Assembly: GCF_037975245.1 (NCBI RefSeq)
Contig: NC_092562.1
Location: 7,541,001 to 7,605,000 of the forward strand
Direction of reading: 5' to 3'
Length of the DNA stretch: 64,000 bases
Source: Apostichopus japonicus
Taxonomy: Eukaryota; Echinodermata; Holothuroidea; Aspidochirotida; Stichopodidae
Shown here: positions 14,207 through 29,281 of the stretch, piece after piece
How the letters are laid out: each line of letters begins with the position of its first letter
Position numbering within the stretch: the first letter of the stretch is position 1
Notes under the pieces: model-generated
The model's database searches: none
Seen by the model: the letters and a program-made list of their open reading frames with translations, nothing else
Told to the model about the DNA's origin: nothing
Program-made: the position numbers and the translations under genes

Positions 14207-14668
14207 GGTACCGCACAATCGATTTATCGGTACCGCACATTCGATTTATCGGTACCGCACAATCGATTGATCGGTACCGCACATTCGATTTATCGGTACC
14301 GCACATTCGATTTATAGGTACCGCACAATCGATTTATCGGTACCGCACATTCGATTTATCGGTACCGCACAATCGATTGATCGGTACCGCACATTCGATT
14401 TATCGGTACCGCACATTCGATTGATCGGTACTGCACATTCGAATGATCGGTACCGTACATTCATTTGATCTGTACCGCACCTTCGATCGATCGGAACAGC
14501 ACATTCGATTTATCGGTACCGCACATTAGATTTATAGGTACCGCACAAACGATTTATCGGTACCGCACATTCGATTTATCGGTGCCGCACAATCGATTGA
14601 TCGGTACCGCACATTCGATTGATCGGTACCGAACATTCGAGTGATCGGTACCGCACATTCGAATGATC

Positions 14669-14689
14669 GGTACGCACGTTCGATTGATC
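14669..14689 (+). repeat. 21-bp GGTACGCACG unit (one C lost)
   Basis: One C is missing from GGTACCGCAC and position 11 is G. Three allelic forms are zoned along the window: CACGTTCG at 14.7-32.4 kb (for example 14669), CAAGTTCG at 35.2-56.7 kb (for example 35229-35249), and CACATTCG at 38.9-59.0 kb (for example 38945-38965). Each sits in the same neighbourhood, between two ATTCGAGTG units. Confidence 0.8.
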
Positions 14690-15744
14690 GGTACCGAACA
14701 TTCGAGTGATCGGTACCGCATATTCGAATGATTTGCCCCGCACATTCGATTTATCGGTACCGCACATTCGATTGATCGGTACCGAACATTCGAATGATCG
14801 TTACCACACGTTCGAATGATCGGTACCGAACATTCGATTGATCGGTACCGCACATTCGATTGATCGGTACGGCACATTCGAATGATCGGTACCGCACATT
14901 CGATTGATCTGTACCGAACATTCGATTGATCGGTACAGCACATTCGATTGATCGGTACCGCACATTCGATTGATCGGTACCGCACATTCGAATGATCGGT
15001 ACCGCACATTCGATTGATCACTACCGCACATTCGATTTATCGGTACCGCACATTCGATTGATCGATACCGCACATTCGATTGATCGATACCGCATATTCG
15101 ATTGATCGGTACCGCACATTCGAATGATCGGTACCGCACATTCGATTTATCGGTACCGCACATTCGATTGATCGGTACCGCACATTCATTTTATCTGTAC
15201 AGCACCTTCGATTGATCGGTACCACATATTCGATTTATCGGTACCGCACATTCGATTTATCGTACCGCACAATCGATTGATCGGTACCGCACATTCGATT
15301 TTTCGGTACCGTACTTTCGATTGATCGGTACCGCACATTCGATTGATCGATACCGCACATTCGAATGATCGGTACTGCACATTCGATTGATCGGTACCGC
15401 ACATTCATTTTTTTATGTACCGCACCTTCGATCGATCGGAACAGCACATTCGATTTATCGGTACCGCACATTAGATTTATAGGTACCGCACAATCGATTT
15501 ATCGGTACGGCACATTCGATTTATCGGTACCGCACATTCGAATGATCGGTACGCACGTTCGATTGATCGGTACCTAACATTCGAGTGATCGGAACCGCAT
15601 ATTCGAATGATTGGCACCGCACATTCGATTTATCGGTACCGCACATTCGATTGATCGGTACCGAACATTCGAATGATCGTTACCACACGTTCGAATGATC
15701 GGTACCGCACATTCGATAAATCGATACCGCACATTCGATTGATC

Positions 15745-15766
15745 GGTACGCCCTTTTTGAATGATC
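15745..15766 (+). repeat. GTACGCCC-TTTTT landmark unit
   Basis: The most diverged full-length unit: GGTACGCCC then TTTTTGAATGATC, still 22 bp. Nine copies start at 15745, 17901, 21373, 21791, 23946, 27068, 27442, 29068 and 29288. Those at 17901 and 23946 read TTTTTCAATG instead. The type is confined to 15.7-29.3 kb and so marks the R/S domain. Confidence 0.88.
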
Positions 15767-15899
15767 GGTACCGCACATTCGATTGATCGGTACCGCACAT
15801 TCGATTTATCGGTACCGCACAATCGATTGATCGGTACCGCACATTCATTTTATCTGTACCGCACCTTTGATTGAAGGGTACCACACATTCGATTTATCG

Positions 15900-18800
15900 G
15901 TACCGCACCCTCGATTTATAGGTACCGCACAATCGATTGATCGATACCGCACATTCGAATAATCGGTACTGCACATTCGAATGATCGGTACCGCACATTC
16001 GATTTATCGGTACCGCACAATCGATTTATCGGTACCGCACATTCGATTTATCGGTACCGCACATTCGATTGATCAGTACCGCCTATTCATTTTATCTGTA
16101 CCGCACCTTCGATTGATCGGTACCACACATTCGATTTATGGGTACCGCACATTCGATTTATAGGTACCGCACAATCGATTTATCGGTACCGCACATTCGA
16201 TTTATCGGTACCGCACAATAGATTGATCGGTACCGCACATTCGATTGATCGGTACCGCACATTCGATTGATCACTACCGCACATTCGAATGATCGGTACT
16301 GCACATTCGAATGATCGGTACCGCACATTCGATTTATCGGTACCGCACATTCGATTTATCGGTACCGCACATTCGATTGATCGGTACCGCACATTCGATT
16401 TATCGGTACCGCACATTCGATTTATCGGTAACGCACATTCGATTTATCGGTACCGCACATTCGATTTATCGGTACCGCACAATCGATTTATCGGTACCGC
16501 ACATTCGATTTATCGGTACCGCACATTCGATTTATAGGTACGGCACAATCGATTTATCGGTACCGCACATTCGATTTATCGGTACCGCACAATCGATTGA
16601 TCGGTACCGCACATTCGATTTATCGGTACCGCACATTCGATTGATCGGTACCGCACATTCGATTGATCGGTACCGAACATTCGAATGATCGGTACTGTAC
16701 ATTCGAATGATCGGTACCGCACATTCATTTTATTATGTACCGCACCTTCGATCGATCGGAACAGCACATTCGATTTATCGGTACCGCACATTAGATTTAT
16801 AGGTACCGCACTATCGATTTATCGGTACCGCACATTCGATTTATCGGTACCGAACATTCGAGTGATCGGTACCGCATATTCGAATGATTGGCACCGCACA
16901 TTCGATTTATCGGTACCGCACATTCGATTGATCGGTACCGAACATTCGAATGATCGGTACCACACGTTCGAATGATCGGTACCGCACATTCGATTGATCG
17001 ATACCGCACATTCGAATGATCGGTACCGCACATTCGATTGATCGATACCGCACATTCGATTGATCGGTACCGCACATTCGATTTATCGGTACCGCACAAT
17101 CGATTGATCGGTACCGCACATTCATTTTATCTGTACCGCACCTTCGATTGATCGGTACCACACATTCGATTTATCGGTACCGCACCCTCGATTTATAGGT
17201 ACCGCACCCTCGATTTATCGGTACCGCACATTCGATTTATCGGTACCGCACAATCGATTGATCGGTACCGCACATTCGATTGATCGGTACCGCACATTCA
17301 TTTTATCTGTACAGCACCTTCGATTGATCGGTACCACATATTCGATTTATCGGTACCGCACATTCGATTTATCGTACCGCACAATCGATTTATCGGTTCC
17401 GCACATTCGAATTATCGGTACAGCACATTCGATTTATCGGTACAGCACATTCGATTTTTCGGTACCGTACTTTCGATTGATCGGTACCGCACATTCGATT
17501 GATCGATACCGCACATTCGAATGATCGGTACTGCACATTCGATTGATCGGTACCGCACATTCATTTTTTTATGTACCGCACCTTCGATCGATCGGAACAG
17601 CACATTCGATTTATCGGTACCGCACATTAGATTTATAGGTACCGCACAATCGATTTATCGGTACGGCACATTCGATTTATCGGTACCGCACATTCGAATG
17701 ATCGGTACGCACGTTCGATTGATCGGTACCGAACATTCGAGTGATCGGAACCGCATATTCGAATGATTGGCACCGCACATTCGATTTATCGGTACCGCAC
17801 ATTCGATTGATCGGTACCGAACATTCGAATGATCGTTACCACACGTTCGAATGATCGGTACCGCACATTCGATAAATCGATACCGCACATTCGATTGATC
17901 GGTACGCCCTTTTTCAATGATCGGTACCGCACATTCGATTGATCGGTACCGCACATTCGATTTATCGGTACCGCACAATCGATTGATCGGTACCGCACAT
18001 TCATTTTATCTGTACCGCACCTTTGATTGAAGGGTACCACACATTCGATTTATCGGTACCGCACCCTCGATTTATAGGTACCGCACAATCGATTGATCGA
18101 TACCGCACATTCGAATAATCGGTACTGCACATTCGAATGATCGGTACCGCACATTCGATTTATCGGTACCGCACAATCGATTTATCGGTACCGCACATTC
18201 GATTTATCGGTACCGCACATTCGATTGATCGGTACCGCATATTCATTTTATCTGTACCGCACCTTCGATTTATCGGTACCACACATTCGACTTATGGGTA
18301 CCGCACATTCGATTTATAGGTATCGCACAATCGATTTATCGGTACCGCACATTCGATTTATCGGTACCGCACAATAGATTGATCGGTACCGCACATTCGA
18401 TTGATCGGTACCGCACATTCGATTTATCGGTACCGCACAATCGATTGATCGGTACCGCACATTCATTTTATCTGTACAGCACCTTCGATTGATCGGTACC
18501 ACACATTCGATTTATCGGTACCGCACCCTCGATTTATAGGTACCGCACCCTCGATTTATCGGTACCGCACATTCGATTTATCGGTACCGCACAATCGATT
18601 GATCGGTACCGCACATTCGATTTATCGGTACCGCACATTCGATTGATCGGTACCGCACATTCGATTGATCGGTACCGAACATTCGAATGATCTGTGTCGC
18701 ACATTCGATTTATAGGTACCGCACATTCGATTGATCGGTACCGCACATTCGATTTATCGGTGCCGCACAATCGATTGATCGGTACCGCACATTCGATTGA

Positions 18801-21540
18801 TCGGTACCGAACATTCGAGTGATCGGTACCGCACATTCGAATGATCGGTACGCACGTTCGATTGATCGGTACCGAACATTCGAGTGATCGGTACCGCATA
18901 TTCGAATGATTGACCCCGCATTTTCGATTTATCGGTACCGCACATTCGATTGATCGGTACCGAACATTCGAATGATCGTTACCACACGTTCGAATGATCG
19001 GTACCGAACATTCGATTGATCGATACCGCACATTCGATTGATCGGTACGGCACATTCGAATGATCGGTACCGCACATTCGATTGATCGTTACCGAACATT
19101 CGATTGATCGGTACAGCACATTCGATTGATCGGTACCGCACATTCGATTGATCGGTACCGCACATTCGAATGATCGGTACCGCACATTCGATTGATCACT
19201 ACCGCACATTCGATTTATCGGTACCGCACTTTCGATTGATCGATACCGCACATTCGATTGATCGATACCGCATATTCGATTGATCGGTACCGCACATTCG
19301 AATGATCGGTACCGCACTTCGATTTATCGGTACCGCACATTCGATTTATCGGTACAGCACATTCGATTGATCGGTACCGCACATTCATTTTATCTGTACA
19401 GCACCTTCGATTGATCGGTACCACATATTCGATTTATCGGTACCGCACATTCGATTTATCGTACCGCACAATCGATTTATCGGTACCGCACATTCGAATG
19501 ATCGGTACCGCACATTCGATTTATCGGTACCGCACATTCGATTTATCGGTACAGCACATTCGATTTATCGATACAGCACATTCGATTTTTCGGTACCGTA
19601 CTTTCGATTGATCGGTACCGCACATTCGATTGATCGATACCGCACATTCGAATGATCGGTACTGCACATTCGATTGATCGGTACCGCACATTCATTTTTT
19701 TATGTACCGCACCTTCGATCGATCGGAACAGCACATTCGATTTATCGGTACCGCACATTAGATTTATAGGTACCGCACAATCGATTTATCGGTACGGCAC
19801 ATTCGATTTATCGGTACCGCACAATCGATTGATCGGTACCGCACATTCATTTTATCTGTACCGCACCTTCGATTGATCGGTACCACACATTCGATTTATC
19901 GGTACCGCACCCTCGATTTATAGGTACCGCACCCTCGATTTATCGGTACCGCACATTCGATTTATCGGTACCGCACAATCGATTGATCGGTACCGCACAT
20001 TCGATTTATCTGTACCGCACATTCGATTGATCGGTACCGCACATTCGATTTATCGGTACCGAACATTCGAATGATCTGTGTCGCACATTCGATTTATAGG
20101 TACCGCACATTCGATTGATCGGTACCGCACATTCGATTTATCGGTGCCGCACAATCGATTGATCGGTACCGCACATTCGATTGATCGGTACCGAACATTC
20201 GAGTGATCGGTACCGCACATTCGAATGATCGGTACGCACGTTCGATTGATCGGTACCGAACATTCGAGTGATCGGTACCGCATATTCGAATGATTGGCCC
20301 CGCACATTCGATTTATCGGTACCGCACATTCGATTGATCGGTACCGAACATTCGAATGATCGTTACCACACGTTCGAATGATCGGTACCGAACATTCGAT
20401 TGATCGGTACCGAACATTCGATTGATCGGTACAGCACATTCGATTGATCGGTACCGCACATTCGATTGATCGGTACCGCACATTCGAATGATCGGTACCG
20501 CACATTCGATTGATCACTACCGCACATTCCATTTATCGGTACCGCACTTTCGATTGATCGATACCGCACATTCGATTGATCGATACAGCACATTCGATTG
20601 ATCGGTACCGCACATTCATTTTATCTGTACAGCACCTTCGATTGATCGGTACCACATATTCGATTTATCGGTACCGCACATTCGATTTATCGTACCGCAC
20701 AATCGATTTATCGGTACCGCACATTCGAATGATCGGTACCGCACATTCGATTTATCGGTACCGCACATTCGATTTATCGGTACAGCACATTCGATTGATC
20801 GATACCGCACATTCGAATGATCGGTACTGCACATTCGATTTATCGGTACCGCACATTCGATTTATCGGTACCGCACATTCGATTTATCGGTACAGCACAT
20901 TCGATTTATCGGTACAGCACATTCGATTTTTCGGTACCGTACTTTCGATTGATCGGTACCGCACATTCGATTGATCGATACCGCACATTCGAATGATCGG
21001 TACTGCACATTCGATTGATCGGTACCGCACATTCATTTTATTATGTACCGCACCTTCGATCGATCGGAACAGCACATTCGATTTATCGGTACCGCACATT
21101 AGATTTATAGGTACCGCACAATCGATTTATCGGTACGGCACATTCGATTTATCGGTACCGCACATTCGAATGATCGGTACGCACGTTCGATTGATCGGTA
21201 CCGAACATTCGAGTGATCGGAACCGCATATTCGAATGATTGGCACCGCACATTCGATTTATCGGTACCGCACATTCGATTGATCGGTACCGAACATTCGA
21301 ATGATCGTTACCACACGTTCGAATGATCGGTACCGCACATTCGATTGATCGATACCGCAAATTCGATTGATCGGTACGCCCTTTTTGAATGATCGGTACC
21401 GCACATTCGATTGATCGGTACAGCACATTCGATTTATCGGTACCGCACAATCGATTGATCGGTACCGCACATTCATTTTATCTGTACCGCACCTTTGATT
21501 GAAGGGTACCACACATTCGATTTATCGGTACCGCACCCTC
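15900..21540. repeat. block R, copy 1 (~6 kb)
   Basis: The order of variants matches about 21968-27240. The offset starts at 6068, drops to 6046 (one unit) near 17280, to 5717 (329 bp, fourteen 22-bp and one 21-bp unit) near 18680-19000, and to 5695 near 20450. Internally, about 15365-16160 and 17521-18320 are also copies of each other (+2156). Shared private marks include the 21-bp unit at 19308-19328 (one base lost from CACATTCG), which returns at 25025. Confidence 0.8.
19308..19328 (+). repeat. 21-bp unit, CACTTCG form
   Basis: One base is lost from CACATTCG. It is present only here and at 25025, the two R copies (offset 5717), so the loss predates that duplication. Confidence 0.85.
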
Positions 21541-21967
21541 GATTTATAGGTACCGCACAATCGATTGATCGATACCGCACATTCGAATAATCGGTACTGC
21601 ACATTCGAATGATCGGTACCGCACATTCGATTTATCGGTACCGCACAATCGATTTATCGGTACCGCACATTCGATTTATCGGTACCGCACATTCGATTGA
21701 TCGGTACCGAACATTCGAATGATCGTTACCACACGTTCGAATGATCGGTACCGCACATTCGATTGATCGATACCGCACATTCGATTGATCGGTACGCCCT
21801 TTTTGAATGATCGGTACCGCACATTCGATTGATCGGTACCGCACATTCGATTTATCGGTACCGCACATTCGATTTATCGGTACCGCACAATCGATTGATC
21901 GGTACCGCACATTCATTTTATCTGTACCGCACCTTTGATTGAAGGGTACCACACATTCGATTTATCG

Positions 21968-24900
21968 GTACCGCACCCTCGATTTATAGGTACCGCACAA
22001 TCGATTGATCGATACCGCACATTCGAATAATCGGTACTGCACATTCGAATGATCGGTACCGCACATTCGATTTATCGGTACCGCACAATCGATTTATCGG
22101 TACCGCACATTCGATTTATCGGTACCGCACATTCGATTGATCAGTACCGCCTATTCATTTTATCTGTACCGCACCTTCGATTGATCGGTACCACACATTC
22201 GATTTATGGGTACCGCACATTCGATTTATAGGTACCGCACAATCGATTTATCGGTACCGCACATTCGATTTATCGGTACCGCACAATAGATTGATCGGTA
22301 CCGCACATTCGATTGATCGGTACCGCACATTCGATTGATCACTACCGCACATTCGAATGATCGGTACTGCACATTCGAATGATCGGTACCGCACATTCGA
22401 TTTATCGGTACCGCACATTCGATTTATCGGTACCGCACATTCGATTGATGGGTACCGCACATTCGATTTATCGGTACCGCACATTCGATTTATCGGTAAC
22501 GCACATTCGATTTATCGGTACCGCACATTCGATTTATCGGTACCGCACAATCGATTTATCGGTACCGCACATTCGATTTATCGGTACCGCACATTCGATT
22601 TATAGGTACGGCACAATCGATTTATCGGTACCGCACATTCGATTAATCGGTACCGCACAATCGATTGATCGGTACCGCACATTCGATTTATCGGTACCGC
22701 ACATTCGATTGATCGGTACCGCACATTCGATTGATCGGTACCGAACATTCGAATGATCGGTACTGTACATTCGAATGATCGGTACCGCACATTCATTTTA
22801 TTATGTACCGCACCTTCGATCGATCGGAACAGCACATTCGATTTATCGGTACCGCACATTAGATTTATAGGTACCGCACAATCGATTTATCGGTACCGCA
22901 CATTCGATTTATCGGTACCGAACATTCGAGTGATCGGTACCGCATATTCGAATGATTGGCACCGCACATTCGATTTATCGGTACCGCACATTCGATTGAT
23001 CGGTACCGAACATTCGAATGATCGGTACCACACGTTCGAATGATCGGTACCGCACATTCGATTGATCGATACCGCACATTCGAATGATCGGTACCGCACA
23101 TTCGATTGATCGATACCGCACATTCGATTGATCGGTACCGCACATTCGATTTATCGGTACCGCACAATCGATTGATCGGTACCGCACATTCATTTTATCT
23201 GTACCGCACCTTCGATTGATCGGTACCACACATTCGATTTATCGGTACCGCACCCTCGATTTATAGGTACCGCACCCTCGATTTATCGGTACCGCACATT
23301 CGATTTATCGGTACCGCACAATCGATTGATCGGTACCGCACATTCATTTTATCTGTACAGCACCTTCGATTGATCGGTACCACATATTCGATTTATCGGT
23401 ACCGCACATTCGATTTATCGTACCGCACAATCGATTTATCGGTACCGCACATTCGAATTATCGGTACAGCACATTCGATTTATCGGTACAGCACATTCGA
23501 TTTTTCGGTACCGTTCTTTCGATTGATCGGTACCGCACATTCGATTGATCGATACCGCACATTCGAATGATCGGTACTGCACATTCGATTGATCGGTACC
23601 GCACATTCATTTTTTTATGTACCGCACCTTCGATCGATCGGAACAGCACATTCGATTTATCGGTACCGCACATTAGATTTATAGGTACCGCACAATCGAT
23701 TTATCGGTACGGCACATTCGATTTATCGGTACCGCACATTCGAATGATCGGTACGCACGTTCGATTGATCGGTACCGAACATTCGAGTGATCGGAACCGC
23801 ATATTCGAATGATTGGCACCGCACATTCGATTTATCGGTACCGCACATTCGATTGATCGGTACCGAACATTCGAATGATCGTTACCACACGTTCGAATGA
23901 TCGGTACCGCACATTCGATAAATCGATACCGCACATTCGATTGATCGGTACGCCCTTTTTCAATGATCGGTACCGCACATTCGATTGATCGGTACCGCAC
24001 ATTCGATTTATCGGTACCGCACAATCGATTGATCGGTACCGCACATTCATTTTATCTGTACCGCACCTTTGATTGAAGGGTACCACACATTCGATTTATC
24101 GGTACCGCACCCTCGATTTATAGGTACCGCACAATCGATTGATCGATACCGCACATTCGAATAATCGGTACTGCACATTCGAATGATCGGTACCGCACAT
24201 TCGATTTATCGGTACCGCACAATCGATTTATCGGTACCGCACATTCGATTTATCGGTACCGCACATTCGATTGATCGGTACCGCCTATTCATTTTATCTG
24301 TACCGCACCTTCGATTTATCGGTACCACACATTCGATTTATGGGTACCGCACATTCGATTTATAGGTATCGCACAATCGATTTATCGGTACCGCACATTC
24401 GATTTATCGGTACCGCACAATAGATTGATCGGTACCGCACATTCGATTGATCGGTACCGCACATTCGATTTATCGGTACCGCACAATCGATTGATCGGTA
24501 CCGCACATTCATTTTATCTGTACCGCACCTTCGATTGATCGGTACCACACATTCGATTTATCGGTACCGCACCCTCGATTTATAGGTACCGCACCCTCGA
24601 TTTATCGGTACCGCACATTCGATTTATCGGTACCGCACAATCGATTGATCGGTACCGCACATTCGATTTATCGGTACCGCACATTCGATTGATCGTTACC
24701 ACACGTTCGAATGATCGGTACCGAACATTCGATTGATCGATACCGCACATTCGATTGATCGGTACGGCACATTCGAATGATCGGTACCGCACATTCGATT
24801 GATCGTTACCGAACATTCGATTGATCGGTACAGCACATTCGATTGATCGGTACCGCACATTCGATTGATCGGTACCGCACATTCGAATGATCGGTACCGC

Positions 24901-27240
24901 ACATTCGATTGATCACTACCGCACATTCGATTTATCGGTACCGCACTTTCGATTGAGCGATACCGCACATTCGATTGATCGATACCGCATATTCGATTGA
25001 TCGGTACCGCACATTCGAATGATCGGTACCGCACTTCGATTTATCGGTACCGCACATTCGATTTATCGGTACAGCACATTCGATTGATCGGTACCGCACA
25101 TTCATTTTATCTGTACAGCACCTTCGATTGATCGGTACCACATATTCGATTTATCGGTACCGCACATTCGATTTATCGTACCGCACAATCGATTTATCGG
25201 TACCGCACATTCGAATGATCGGTACCGCACATTCGATTTATCGGTACCGCACATTCGATTTATCGGTACAGCACATTCGATTTATCGATACAGCACATTC
25301 GATTTTTCGGTACCGTACTTTCGATTGATCGGTACCGCACATTCGATTGATCGATACCGCACATTCGAATGATCGGTACTGCACATTCGATTGATCGGTA
25401 CCGCACATTCATTTTTTCATGTACCGCACCTTCGATCGATCGGAACAGCACATTCGATTTATCGGTACCGCACATTAGATTTATAGGTACCGCACAATCG
25501 ATTTATCGGTACGGCACATTCGATTTATCGGTACCGCACAATCGATTGATCGGTACCGCACATTCATTTTATCTGTACCGCACCTTCGATTGATCGGTAC
25601 CACACATTCGATTTATCGGTACCGCACCCTCGATTTATAGGTACCGCACCCTCGATTTATCGGTACCGCACATTCGATTTATCGGTACCGCACAATCGAT
25701 TGATCGGTACCGCACATTCGATTTATCTGTACCGCACATTCGATTGATCGGTACCGCACATTCGATTGATCGGTACCGAACATTCGAATGATCTGTGTCG
25801 CACATTCGATTTATAGGTACCGCACATTCGATTGATCGGTACCGCACATTCGATTTATCGGTGCCGCACAATCGATTGATCGGTACCGCACATTCGATTG
25901 ATCGGTACCGAACATTCGAGTGATCGGTACCGCACATTCGAATGATCGGTACGCACGTTCGATTGATCGGTACCGAACATTCGAGTGATCGGTACCGCAT
26001 ATTCGAATGATTGGCCCCGCACATTCGATTTATCGGTACCGCACATTCGATTGATCGGTACCGAACATTCGAATGATCGTTACCACACGTTCGAATGATC
26101 GGTACCGAACATTCGATTGATCGGTACCGAACATTCGATTGATCGGTACAGCACATTCGATTGATCGGTACCGCACATTCGAATGATCGGTACCGCACAT
26201 TCGATTGATCACTACCGCACATTCCATTTATCGGTACCGCACTTTCGATTGATCGATACCGCACATTCGATTGATCGATACAGCACATTCGATTGATCGG
26301 TACCGCACATTCATTTTATCTGTACAGCACCTTCGATTGATCGGTACCACATATTCGATTTATCGGTACCGCACATTCGATTTATCGTACCGCACAATCG
26401 ATTTATCGGTACCGCACATTCGAATGATCGGTACCGCACATTCGATTTATCGGTACCGCACATTCGATTTATCGGTACAGCACATTCGATTGATCGATAC
26501 CGCACATTCGAATGATCGGTACTGCACATTCGATTTATCGGTACCGCACATTCGATTTATCGGTACCGCACATTCGATTTATCGGTACAGCACATTCGAT
26601 TTATCGGTACAGCACATTCGATTTTTCGGTACCGTACTTTCGATTGATCGGTACCGCACATTCGATTGATCGATACCGCACATTCGAATGATCGGTACTG
26701 CACATTCGATTGATCGGTACCGCACATTCATTTTATTATGTACCGCACCTTCGATCGATCGGAACAGCACATTCGATTTATCGGTACCGCACATTAGATT
26801 TATAGGTACCGCACAATCGATTTATCGGTACGGCACATTCGATTTATCGGTACCGCACATTTGAATGATCGGTACGCACGTTCGATTGATCGGTACCGAA
26901 CATTCGAGTGATCGGAACCGCATATTCGAATGATTGGCACCGCACATTCGATTTATCGGTACCGCACATTCGATTGATCGGTACCGAACATTCGAATGAT
27001 CGTTACCACACGTTCGAATGATCGGTACCGCACATTCGATTGATCGATACCGCAAATTCGATTGATCGGTACGCCCTTTTTGAATGATCGGTACCGCACA
27101 TTCGATTGATCGGTACCGCACATTCGATTTATCGGTACCGCACAATCGATTGATCGGTACCGCACATTCATTTTATCTGTACCGCACCTTTGATTGAAGG
27201 GTACCACACATTCGATTTATCGGTACCGCACCCTCGATTT
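21968..27240. repeat. block R, copy 2, with deletions
   Basis: Collinear with 15900-21540 but shorter. One unit is missing at about 23330, 329 bp at about 24690 and one unit at about 26180. All of these lengths are whole numbers of monomers, counting the 21-bp one. The final 1.6 kb is copied once more immediately downstream. Confidence 0.8.
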
Positions 27241-27281
27241 ATAGGTACCGCACAATCGATTGATCGATACCGCACATTCGA
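25602..27281. repeat. block S, copy 1 (repeats at +1978/+2000)
   Basis: Runs in parallel with about 27580-29281. The offset changes from 1978 to 2000 because one unit present near 28160 is absent near 26180. The private base T at 26862 (ATTTGAAT) is C in the partner, a change at a CpG. The same stretch also corresponds to about 20020-21540, so three versions exist in the window. Confidence 0.8.
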
Positions 27282-27579
27282 ATAATCGGTACTGCACATT
27301 CGAATGATCGGTACCGCACATTCGATTTATCGGTACCGCACATTCGATTGATCGGTACCGAACATTCGAATGATCGTTACCACACGTTCGAATGATCGGT
27401 ACCGCACATTCGATTGATCGATACCGCACATTCGATTGATCGGTACGCCCTTTTTGAATGATCGGTACCGCACATTCGATTGATCGGTACCGCACATTCG
27501 ATTTATCGGTACCGCACAATCGATTGATCGGTACCGCACATTCATTTTATCTGTACCGCACCTTTGATTGAAGGGTACC

Positions 27580-29281
27580 GCACATTCGATTTATCGGTAC
27601 CGCACCCTCGATTTATAGGTACCGCACCCTCGATTTATCGGTACCGCACATTCGATTTATCGGTACCGCACAATCGATTGATCGGTACCGCACATTCGAT
27701 TTATCTGTACCGCACATTCGATTGATCGGTACCGCACATTCGATTGATCGGTACCGAACATTCGAATGATCTGTGTCGCACATTCGATTTATAGGTACCG
27801 CACATTCGATTGATCGGTACCGCACATTCGATTTATCGGTGCCGCACAATCGATTGATCGGTACCGCACATTCGATTGATCGGTACCGAACATTCGAGTG
27901 ATCGGTACCGCACATTCGAATGATCGGTACGCACGTTCGATTGATCGGTACCGAACATTCGAGTGATCGGTACCGCATATTCGAATGATTGGCCCCGCAC
28001 ATTCGATTTATCGGTACCGCACATTCGATTGATCGGTACCGAACATTCGAATGATCGTTACCACACGTTCGAATGATCGGTACCGAACATTCGATTGATC
28101 GGTACCGAACATTCGATTGATCGGTACAGCACATTCGATTGATCGGTACCGCACATTCGATTGATCGGTACCGCACATTCGAATGATCGGTACCGCACAT
28201 TCGATTGATCACTACCGCACATTCCATTTATCGGTACCGCACTTTCGATTGATCGATACCGCACATTCGATTGATCGATACAGCACATTCGATTGATCGG
28301 TACCGCACATTCATTTTATCTGTACAGCACCTTCGATTGATCGGTACCACATATTCGATTTATCGGTACCGCACATTCGATTTATCGTACCGCACAATCG
28401 ATTTATCGGTACCGCACATTCGAATGATCGGTACCGCACATTCGATTTATCGGTACCGCACATTCGATTTATCGGTACAGCACATTCGATTGATCGATAC
28501 CGCACATTCGAATGATCGGTACTGCACATTCGATTTATCGGTACCGCACATTCGATTTATCGGTACCGCACATTCGATTTATCGGTACAGCACATTCGAT
28601 TTATCGGTACAGCACATTCGATTTTTCGGTACCGTACTTTCGATTGATCGGTACCGCACATTCGATTGATCGATACCGCACATTCGAATGATCGGTACTG
28701 CACATTCGATTGATCGGTACCGCACATTCATTTTATTATGTACCGCACCTTCGATCGATCGGAACAGCACATTCGATTTATCGGTACCGCACATTAGATT
28801 TATAGGTACCGCACAATCGATTTATCGGTACGGCACATTCGATTTATCGGTACCGCACATTCGAATGATCGGTACGCACGTTCGATTGATCGGTACCGAA
28901 CATTCGAGTGATCGGAACCGCATATTCGAATGATTGGCACCGCACATTCGATTTATCGGTACCGCACATTCGATTGATCGGTACCGAACATTCGAATGAT
29001 CGTTACCACACGTTCGAATGATCGGTACCGCACATTCGATTGATCGATACCGCAAATTCGATTGATCGGTACGCCCTTTTTGAATGATCGGTACCGCACA
29101 TTCGATTGATCGGTACCGCACATTCGATTTATCGGTACCGCACAATCGATTGATCGGTACCGCACATTCATTTTATCTGTACCGCACCTTTGATTGAAGG
29201 GTACCACACATTCGATTTATCGGTACCGCACCCTCGATTTATAGGTACCGCACAATCGATTGATCGATACCGCACATTCGA
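27580..29281. repeat. block S, copy 2
   Basis: Near-identical to 25602-27281. The GTACGCCC-TTTTT unit at 29068 corresponds to that at 27068, and the 21-bp unit at 28387 to 26387. A further short copy of the GTACGCCC unit and its flank follows at 29288, giving a partial extra repeat up to about 29450. Confidence 0.8.

Larger units (their letters stand above)
11665..14560. repeat. block Q, copy 3, shortened
   Basis: Third tandem copy. It begins about three units (66 bp) inside the block relative to copy 2, loses one base at 12151-12171 and one further unit near 13090. It gains a 6-base insertion at 14179-14206. Landmarks are the 21-bp unit at 13294 and the 27-bp unit at 13624-13650. After about 14560 the order of units no longer follows copy 2. 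Confidence 0.8.
14561..15900. repeat. transition zone after block Q
   Basis: Still entirely 22-bp units. About 14730-15060 repeats about 12760-13090 (+1968) from inside block Q. About 15240-15880 carries the first copies of markers that characterise the next 14 kb: a GTACGCCC-TTTTT unit at 15745, GATTGAAGGGTACC near 15870 and a T-run 23-bp unit near 15396. The stretch from about 15365 repeats at +2156 (98 units) near 17521. Confidence 0.7.

Noticed and set aside
15396-15420. T-runs (ATTTTTTTATG) as transcription terminators.
   Set aside because: They are length variants of the CATTCATTTTAT unit, lack a preceding GC-rich stem and have no gene upstream.
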